Source: JBEVEP01 sp040512755 (GTDB lineage Bacteria; Pseudomonadota; Alphaproteobacteria; Rhizobiales; Rhizobiaceae). Taken from it: a DNA stretch of 30,338 nt. The stretch lies in contig JBEVEP010000116.1 of the NCBI GenBank assembly GCA_040512755.1, forward strand, positions 1-30,338, read 5' to 3'. The position numbers and the translations under genes were made by a program. Under the pieces are notes generated by a model. That model saw nothing but the letters and a program-made list of their open reading frames with translations. It was not told where the DNA came from and ran no database searches. Positions 24,715-30,338 of the stretch are shown here, one piece after another (the first letter of the stretch is position 1; each line of letters opens with the position of its first letter).

Positions 24715-24735
24715 ATATCGCTTCGAAAATGACTG

Positions 24736-24868
24736 GAATCAGCCACTTAGCTGGTCATATTGCGGTGGTTTCGCCGTTACATGGGGAAAGAATCCGTGAT
24801 TTGGCGACTCACCGCCGGCATCCTATTTTTCGCCACGTGTAAAAATGTGCCGATCTTGGGGAAGAGTC
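24736..24868 (+). promoter_or_regulatory. Four GANTC sites in the lpxC upstream region
   Basis: GANTC occurs at 24736, 24790, 24806 and 24864, four in 133 bases, against about one per 256 expected at equal base frequencies. The group lies after the likely terminator and before lpxC. It may mark a CcrM-responsive promoter, but no -35/-10 pair is clear by eye. A lone TTAAC at 24686-24690 is too little for a CtrA site. Confidence 0.4.
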
Positions 24869-24931
24869 TGAGGCGCATGTCAGAATGAGAGCCGCAGCCT
24901 GTGGTTGGTGAAGCGGTCAGGGGCGGGCTTT

Positions 24932-24937
24932 AGGGGA
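24932..24937 (+). promoter_or_regulatory. Ribosome binding site that sets the TTG start of lpxC
   Basis: AGGGGA lies five bases before TTG 24943. An in-frame TAG at 24931-24933 closes the frame just upstream, and no ATG or GTG occurs in frame before the conserved sequence begins, so the TTG is the only reasonable start. Confidence 0.7.
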
Positions 24938-24942
24938 TCGAG

Positions 24943-25881
24943 TTGCAGGATCATCAGACGACAATCAAATCACGCGTGACCTTGTCTGGCATCGGCGTTC
25001 ATAGCGGAAAGCCGGTTACGATCCATTTCAGCCCCGCTGATCCGGACACTGGCATCGTATTTCATTGCCTGGCCGCGGATACCGTGGACAATGAATTGCG
25101 CGCGCTGGTCTCCGAAGTGGGCGCTACGGACCTGAGCACGGTGCTCGGCAATCCGGCCAGGCACCATGTGGCCACGGTCGAGCATCTCATGGCGACGGTT
25201 TTCGCGATCGGCATCGACAATCTCTCGATTGATATCGATGGCAATGAAGTGCCGATCCTGGATGGAAGTGCTGCACTTTTCGTCGAGGCGTTCGATCAGG
25301 CGGGCATCGAAGTTCTGCCGGTCAAGCGCCGGTACATCCGGATATTGAAGCCGGTTCGCATGGAAAGCGGCGCATCCTGGGCAGAGTTCCGCCCCTATCG
25401 CGGAACGCGTTTTGAGGTCGAGATCGATTTCACGAGCCCGGCCATCGGCCGTCAGTTCTTTGCCGGAGATCTGAGCGGCGAGATGTTCCGCAACGAGATC
25501 GCCCGGGCGCGCACCTTCGGCTTTATGAAGGACGTAGAGCATCTCTGGGCGGCTGGGTATGCGCTCGGGTCCTCTCTCGAGAACTCCGTGGTCATCGGCG
25601 AAGATCACCGTATCGTCAACATGGAAGGCCTGCGCTATCCGGACGAGTTCGTCCGGCACAAGGTGCTGGACGCGATGGGTGATCTGGCGTTGGCTGGCGC
25701 GCGCTTCATTGGCTGTTTCCGGTCCCATCGTGGAGGGCACAAGCTCAATGCAATGGCGTTGCGGAGCCTGCTCTCGGACCGTTCGGCCTTTGAAATCGTC
25801 GAGGCTGGCAAGCGTGAACGTGGTCGTGCAACAGAAATGATTGCGGTGAATGCGCCCAGCTTTGCACCATGGGTGATTTGA
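24943..25881 (+). CDS. lpxC: UDP-3-O-acyl-GlcNAc deacetylase LpxC
   Basis: LpxC is the zinc enzyme of the committed step of lipid A synthesis: it removes the acetyl group from UDP-3-O-acyl-GlcNAc. The 312-residue protein shows SGIGVHSGK near 15-23 and the catalytic set: Glu80-His81 in ATVEHLMA, His239 and Asp243 in RHKVLDAMGDL, and His266 in GGHKLNA. These match His79, His238, Asp242 and His265 of the E. coli enzyme. Translation starts at TTG 24943, a rare start codon for an essential gene. It stands apart from ftsZ by 373 bases and from bamD by 186 bases, so it is probably transcribed on its own. Confidence 0.95.
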   Translation: MQDHQTTIKSRVTLSGIGVHSGKPVTIHFSPADPDTGIVFHCLAADTVDNELRALVSEVGATDLSTVLGNPARHHVATVEHLMATVFAIGIDNLSIDIDGNEVPILDGSAALFVEAFDQAGIEVLPVKRRYIRILKPVRMESGASWAEFRPYRGTRFEVEIDFTSPAIGRQFFAGDLSGEMFRNEIARARTFGFMKDVEHLWAAGYALGSSLENSVVIGEDHRIVNMEGLRYPDEFVRHKVLDAMGDLALAGARFIGCFRSHRGGHKLNAMALRSLLSDRSAFEIVEAGKRERGRATEMIAVNAPSFAPWVI

Positions 25882-26067
25882 TTCCGCTCGCCCGGCCGGC
25901 ACGCGCTCGTTGGCAACATTGGAACAGTGTGGACAGACGGATGCGGTTGCTTACCTCTGCCACAAAAATGCGCCATTGCAGGGGGATAGCGTTGCCCATC
26001 AAGGGCAGTTGATCTATGGCTGCGCCAAGCTTTCCATTTGACCACGCCGGAGGGGCGGGAACTGATC

Positions 26068-26934
26068 ATGGTTTTTGAACGAGCAGCGCAATCCGTGCGA
26101 AAGGCCCGGATGGTATTCGTCATGCTTCCTGTTCTCGCATCGCCGCTTCTCATCTCAGCTTGCGCGTCGGATAAGGACATCGATCTGGCAACCTATGTCG
26201 AGCAGACCGATCCGGCGGACGTGCTCTACAACCAGGGCCTTGCCAACATGAACGCGGGCAGGCTCAAGGAAGCGAGCAAGAAGTTCGATGCCATCGACCG
26301 CCAGCATCCTTACTCCGAGTATGGCCGGAAAGCTCTGGTGATGGGTGCTTTCGCTGACTACCGCCAAGGTAAGTATGAAGAGGCGATCAATGCTGGCAAA
26401 CGCTATGTTCAGCTTTATCCGACCGACCCGGACGCGGCATACGCGCAGTACATTGTCGGCTTGAGCTATTTCCGGCAGATCCGTGACGTGACTCAGGACC
26501 AGAAGGAGTCCCGCCGGGCCATCGAAGCGATGGAAGAGGTGGTGCAGCGCTGGCCGGACTCGGAATACGTGGAAGACGCGAAGACAAAAATCCGCTTCGC
26601 ACGCGACCAGCTTGCCGGCAAGGAGATGCAGGTCGGCCGCTACTATCTGGAACGCCGTGAATATATTGCGGCCGTCAAGCGCTTCCGCTTCGTCGTTGAA
26701 AACTATTCCAACACCCGCCATGTCGAGGAAGCATTGGCGCGCCTGACCGAGGCCTACTACGCAATGGGTCTCACGTCAGAAGCGCAGACTGCAGCCGCCG
26801 TCCTGGGTCACAACTATCCGGACAGCGAATGGTACAAGGATTCATACGCACTGCTTCAGAGCGGTGGACTTGCGCCGCGCGAGAACGCTGGGTCGTGGTT
26901 GTCGAAGGCCGGCGCCCTGATCATGGGTGGCTGA
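26068..26934 (+). CDS. bamD: Outer membrane assembly lipoprotein BamD
   Basis: BamD (earlier ComL) is the essential lipoprotein partner of BamA in inserting beta-barrel proteins into the outer membrane. The 288-residue precursor has a basic N-terminus, a hydrophobic stretch and a lipobox LISAC with the lipidated Cys32. Tetratricopeptide-like repeats follow (ADVLYNQGLANMNAGRLKEA, YGRKALVMGAFADYRQGKYEEA and similar units). I chose ATG 26068, with GGGA seven bases upstream; the frame is also open from a TTG at 26038, which would add ten residues before the signal sequence. recN starts 15 bases after its stop, so the two are likely co-transcribed. The 186 bases before it hold only a weak hairpin (25993-26007) and one GANTC site. 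Confidence 0.93.
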   Translation: MVFERAAQSVRKARMVFVMLPVLASPLLISACASDKDIDLATYVEQTDPADVLYNQGLANMNAGRLKEASKKFDAIDRQHPYSEYGRKALVMGAFADYRQGKYEEAINAGKRYVQLYPTDPDAAYAQYIVGLSYFRQIRDVTQDQKESRRAIEAMEEVVQRWPDSEYVEDAKTKIRFARDQLAGKEMQVGRYYLERREYIAAVKRFRFVVENYSNTRHVEEALARLTEAYYAMGLTSEAQTAAAVLGHNYPDSEWYKDSYALLQSGGLAPRENAGSWLSKAGALIMGG

Positions 26935-26949
26935 CGGCCTTCCCGGTCC

Positions 26950-28626
26950 ATGCTCTCTCAACTGGCGATCCGCGATATTGTACTGATTGAACGGCTGGAT
27001 ATCGATTTCTCCTCCGGCCTCTCTGTGCTCACCGGCGAAACAGGGGCCGGGAAGTCCATTCTTCTCGATGCTCTTTCACTTGCTTTGGGCGCCCGCGGCG
27101 ACGCCTCGCTCGTCCGGCATGGTGCTGCCCAGGGGCAGGTGACGGCCGTCTTCGATGTGCCGGCCAATCATGCCGCCCGCGCGCTTCTCGCGGAAAACGC
27201 TATCGATGATGACGGGGACATCATTTTGCGCCGCGTCCAGTCGGCTGATGGCCGGACCCGCGTCTTTGTCAACGACCAGCCATCCAGTGTTTCGCTGATG
27301 CGTGACGTCGGACGGGCGCTGGTCGAAATCCACGGCCAGCACGACGAACGCGCTCTTGTCGACGCGGCAGCCCACAGAGACCTGCTCGATGCGTTTGGCG
27401 GTTTGGGCGGTGAAGTGGCAGCAGTCGCACAAGCGTGGCGGCTATGGCGGAACGCCGAGCAGGAGCTTACCCGCCACCGCGCAAAGGTAGAGGCGGCGGC
27501 CCGTGAAGCCGATTATCTCCGCGCGTCCGTTGCAGAACTCTCCCGGCTTGATCCGCAGCCGGGCGAGGAGACGGAGCTTTCCGAACAGCGTGCTGCCATG
27601 ATGCGCGCGGAAAAGATCGCTGCCGATATTCATGACGCCCGGGAAGTGTTGTCCGGACCGAATGCCGCGTCACCGCAGCTTGCCAGCTTACTTCGACGCT
27701 TGCAGAGGAAGGCGGCGGAAGCGCCGGGCCTGCTGGACGAGGTGGTGAACTCGCTAGATGAGGCGCTCCTTTCACTTGACGCCGCGCAGGCCGGTGTGGA
27801 CGCGGCGTTGCGAGCGGCGGAGTACGACCCGCAGAAGCTTGAAAGGACCGAGGAACGGTTGTTCGCGCTACGTGCCGCAGGCCGGAAGCATTCGGTCCCG
27901 GTGGACAATCTGGCCGAACTGCGCGATCGGATGGCGGCAGACCTTGCGGACCTCGATGCCGGGGAGGAAAAGCTCGCTCTCCTCGAAAAACAGGCGGCTG
28001 GCGCGCGCGATCTTTATGACGAGGTTTCGGCAAGGCTGTCGGAGGCGCGCAAGACTGCTGCGATCCATCTCGAACGGGCCGTCGCGGCAGAACTGCCCGC
28101 TCTCAAGCTTGAACGGGCGGACTTTATCGTCGAACTCGAGGCTGAACCCAACAACCGCACGGAAGAGGGGATCGATCAGATCGAGTTTTGGGTCCGGACG
28201 AATCCAGGAACGCGCCCAGGCCCTATGATGAAAGTCGCTTCCGGCGGTGAACTATCGCGGTTCCTGCTTGCGCTTAAAGTGGCGCTGGCTGATCGCGGGT
28301 CCGCTCCGACTCTGGTCTTCGACGAGATCGATACCGGCGTCGGCGGTGCCGTCGCGGACGCGATCGGGCAGCGCCTCTCGAGACTTTCAGAGCGCGTGCA
28401 GGTGCTGTCCGTGACCCACGCGCCGCAAGTGGCGGCACGCGCGCACACGCACTACCTGATTTCGAAGTCCGGAGGCGCTGACCGGGTTTCGACGGGCATC
28501 GCCGAGATGGATCGTAGGGCCAGGCAGGAAGAGATCGCCCGAATGCTTGCCGGCGCGACGATCACCGAAGAGGCGCGCGCTGCCGCAGAGAGACTGCTCA
28601 GCGAAAACACCGCCGCGGCGTCTTGA
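26950..28626 (+). CDS. recN: DNA repair protein RecN
   Basis: RecN is an SMC-like ATPase that helps repair double-strand breaks by holding DNA ends or sister chromosomes together. The 558-residue protein has the Walker A motif GETGAGKS at 29-36, a Q-loop-like region, long helical coiled-coil arms in the middle (about 150-370, rich in Ala, Glu and Arg), the ABC signature SGGELSRF and the Walker B TLVFDEIDTGVGG, with the His of VTHAPQVAA near the end. Starting at ATG 26950 gives the family's usual MLSQLAIRDIVLI. No strong ribosome binding site is visible, so coupling to bamD is likely. I do not see a LexA box in the short gap. Confidence 0.96.
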   Translation: MLSQLAIRDIVLIERLDIDFSSGLSVLTGETGAGKSILLDALSLALGARGDASLVRHGAAQGQVTAVFDVPANHAARALLAENAIDDDGDIILRRVQSADGRTRVFVNDQPSSVSLMRDVGRALVEIHGQHDERALVDAAAHRDLLDAFGGLGGEVAAVAQAWRLWRNAEQELTRHRAKVEAAAREADYLRASVAELSRLDPQPGEETELSEQRAAMMRAEKIAADIHDAREVLSGPNAASPQLASLLRRLQRKAAEAPGLLDEVVNSLDEALLSLDAAQAGVDAALRAAEYDPQKLERTEERLFALRAAGRKHSVPVDNLAELRDRMAADLADLDAGEEKLALLEKQAAGARDLYDEVSARLSEARKTAAIHLERAVAAELPALKLERADFIVELEAEPNNRTEEGIDQIEFWVRTNPGTRPGPMMKVASGGELSRFLLALKVALADRGSAPTLVFDEIDTGVGGAVADAIGQRLSRLSERVQVLSVTHAPQVAARAHTHYLISKSGGADRVSTGIAEMDRRARQEEIARMLAGATITEEARAAAERLLSENTAAAS

Positions 28627-28680
28627 GCCGCTTGAACTCTCAGGTAGTGTAGCGCGTCCCAAAGCTGGCCGGATTCGCGC

Positions 28681-30338
28681 ATGTCTGACATCCAATTGCC
28701 CGTCGAACAACTGACCGCAGAGCAGGCCGCCGAGGAGCTGGCGCGCCTGGCCGCCGAGATCGCCGAAAACGACCGCCGTTACTACGCAGAGGATGCGCCG
28801 GCGATTTCGGACGCGGAGTACGATGCGCTGAGGATCCGCAACGCCGAGATCGAAGCGCGCTTTCCGGAACTTGTTCGCGAGGACTCGCCCTCACTGAAAG
28901 TGGGAGCCGCACCCTCCGGCACCTTCGGCCCGGTCGTGCATGCGCGCCCGATGCTGTCGTTGGACAATACGTTTTCCGATGATGACGTGCGCGATTTCGT
29001 TGCCAGTGTCAGGCGCTTTCTTGCCTATCCGGCGGATCAGGAGCTCGTTTTTACCGCCGAGCCGAAGATCGACGGATTGTCCATGTCGCTGCGATACGAG
29101 GGCCGGCGGCTGGTCACGGCGGCGACGCGCGGCGATGGCACAACGGGCGAAAACGTGACGGCGAACATCCGGACGATCAATGAAATCCCCCAGCGCCTGC
29201 CGAAAGATGCACCGGAGATCGTCGAAATCCGCGGCGAGGTCTATATGCGCCGCGATGATTTCATGGCGCTGAACCAGCGCATGGCAGAGACGGGCCGCGT
29301 CTTCGCCAATCCGCGCAATTCCGCCGCCGGAAGCCTTCGCCAGCTCGACCCGGAAGTGACAAAGTCGCGCCCGCTCAAATTCTTCGCGTATGCCTGGGGA
29401 GAAACCAGCGAGCCATTGGGCGCCACACAATTCGATGTGGTCCGCCGGTTCGGCGACTGGGGCTTCAAGATCAACGACCGCATGGTGCGTTGCAATTCTG
29501 TCGAGGCGATCCTGGCGCAATACCACGCGATCGAGGCCGAGCGTGCGGAGCTGCCCTACGACATCGACGGTGTCGTCTATAAAGTGGATCGGCTCGACCT
29601 GCAGGAACGGCTCGGCTTCCGGTCGCGCAGTCCACGCTGGGCGACCGCGCACAAATTTGCCGCCGAGAAGGCGATGACGGTCCTGAAAGGCATCGACATC
29701 CAGGTCGGCCGTACCGGAGCGCTGACTCCTGTCGCCCGCCTGGAGCCGGTGACGGTCGGAGGCGTCGTGGTGACCAATGCCACGCTTCACAACGAGGACT
29801 ACATCAAAGGTATTGGCAACACCGGCCAGCCGATCCGTGATGGCCGAGACATCCGTGTGGGCGACACGGTGATCGTGCAACGGGCAGGAGACGTTATTCC
29901 TCAAATACTCGATATCGTGCCCGAGAAGCGGCCGTCGGATGCAAAGCCTTATGTCTTCCCGGATCGCTGCCCTGCCTGCGATAGCCACGCGGTACGGGAG
30001 GACGGCGAGGCGGTGCGCCGATGCACAGCCGGTTTGATCTGCCCGGCGCAGGCCGTGGAACGTATCCGGCACTTTGTTTCGCGTCATGCGTTCGACATTG
30101 AGGGTCTGGGAGAAAAGCAGATCGAGCTCTTCTTCAACTCCGATGATCCGGCGCTGAAGATTCGCACTCCGGCCGACATCTTCACGCTGAAGGAGCGACA
30201 GCAGGCTTCAATCACAAAGCTTGAGAATATCGAGGGCTTCGGCGCCACTTCGGTGAAGAAGCTGTTCGATGCGATTGACGCGCGCCGCAAGGTGCCGCTG
30301 TCGCGGTTCCTTCATGCACTCGGAATCCGTCACGTCGG
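28681..30338 (+). CDS. ligA: NAD-dependent DNA ligase LigA, 5' part
   Basis: LigA seals nicks in DNA with NAD+ as the adenylate donor. The frame is open without stops from ATG 28681 to the right edge, 552 complete codons; the family is usually about 670-720 residues, so roughly a fifth is missing. Visible in order are the Ia domain (YYAEDAPAISDAEYDAL), the adenylation site AEPKIDG with nucleophile Lys129, ATRGDGTTGENVT, RGEVYM, NPRNSAAGSLRQ, PYDIDGVVYKV, the OB domain (QVGRTGALTPVARLEPV), the four-Cys zinc finger beginning CPAC with CPAQ at its end, and the start of the helix-hairpin-helix domain (DIEGLGEKQIE, NIEGFGATSVKKL). The BRCT domain lies beyond the edge. It begins 54 bases after recN, with no strong ribosome binding site. 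Confidence 0.95.
   Translation, partial: MSDIQLPVEQLTAEQAAEELARLAAEIAENDRRYYAEDAPAISDAEYDALRIRNAEIEARFPELVREDSPSLKVGAAPSGTFGPVVHARPMLSLDNTFSDDDVRDFVASVRRFLAYPADQELVFTAEPKIDGLSMSLRYEGRRLVTAATRGDGTTGENVTANIRTINEIPQRLPKDAPEIVEIRGEVYMRRDDFMALNQRMAETGRVFANPRNSAAGSLRQLDPEVTKSRPLKFFAYAWGETSEPLGATQFDVVRRFGDWGFKINDRMVRCNSVEAILAQYHAIEAERAELPYDIDGVVYKVDRLDLQERLGFRSRSPRWATAHKFAAEKAMTVLKGIDIQVGRTGALTPVARLEPVTVGGVVVTNATLHNEDYIKGIGNTGQPIRDGRDIRVGDTVIVQRAGDVIPQILDIVPEKRPSDAKPYVFPDRCPACDSHAVREDGEAVRRCTAGLICPAQAVERIRHFVSRHAFDIEGLGEKQIELFFNSDDPALKIRTPADIFTLKERQQASITKLENIEGFGATSVKKLFDAIDARRKVPLSRFLHALGIRHV

Noticed and set aside
28891..30087. A 398-codon minus-strand frame opposite ligA
   Set aside because: The plus strand codes for an unmistakable LigA with all active-site motifs.
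1..30338. CRISPR arrays, tRNA or rRNA genes, prophage or restriction and defence genes
   Set aside because: No spaced direct repeats, cloverleaf sequences or such proteins were found in the window.

Overview
The window is a chromosomal segment of an alphaproteobacterium, most likely order Hyphomicrobiales (Rhizobiales), Phyllobacteriaceae/Mesorhizobium-like. The grounds are gene order (mraZ-rsmH-ftsL-ftsI-murEF-mraY-murD-ftsW-murGCB-ddlB-ftsQAZ-lpxC-bamD-recN-ligA), a BA14K-family protein, the FtsZ C-terminal peptide and an EcfG-type promoter. The species cannot be fixed from sequence reading alone.

Layout. (1) Bases 1-2240 are visibly lower in GC than the rest. They hold a GtrA-like membrane protein whose usual upstream part is missing and an ArnT/PMT-like GT-C glycosyltransferase; this looks like the edge of a transferred surface-polysaccharide locus. 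(2) Bases 2479-4322 (minus strand) carry an endonuclease/exonuclease/phosphatase-fold protein followed by a Nudix hydrolase. (3) Bases 4396-5129 hold a secreted BA14K-family protein behind a match to the general-stress (EcfG) promoter and ahead of a strong terminator-like palindrome. (4) Bases 5132-5404 are a 273-bp MITE-like element with TA-flanked inverted ends. (5) From 5547 on is the division and cell wall (dcw) cluster, led by a four-box, 10-bp-phased MraZ operator, running to ftsZ at 24569 and closed by a stem-loop. (6) lpxC, bamD, recN and the 5' part of ligA follow; ligA runs off the right edge.

The dcw genes act together. MurE, MurF, MurD, MurC, MurB and DdlB build the UDP-MurNAc-pentapeptide in the cytoplasm, MraY and MurG turn it into lipid II, and FtsW and FtsI polymerise and crosslink it at the septum. 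FtsQ, FtsL, FtsA and FtsZ organise the divisome. RsmH modifies 16S rRNA and MraZ is the local regulator. LpxC and BamD serve the outer membrane. Most dcw genes are joined by ATGA or near-zero junctions; the clear breaks are before murE (60 b), before ddlB (237 b), before ftsZ (77 b) and after ftsZ (373 b).

I found no wholly new multi-gene system. The most interesting signals are regulatory: seven GANTC (CcrM) sites packed into 151 bases before ddlB-ftsQAZ, a second group of four before lpxC, the phased MraZ boxes, the EcfG promoter, and the TA-flanked MITE-like element between the BA14K gene and mraZ.
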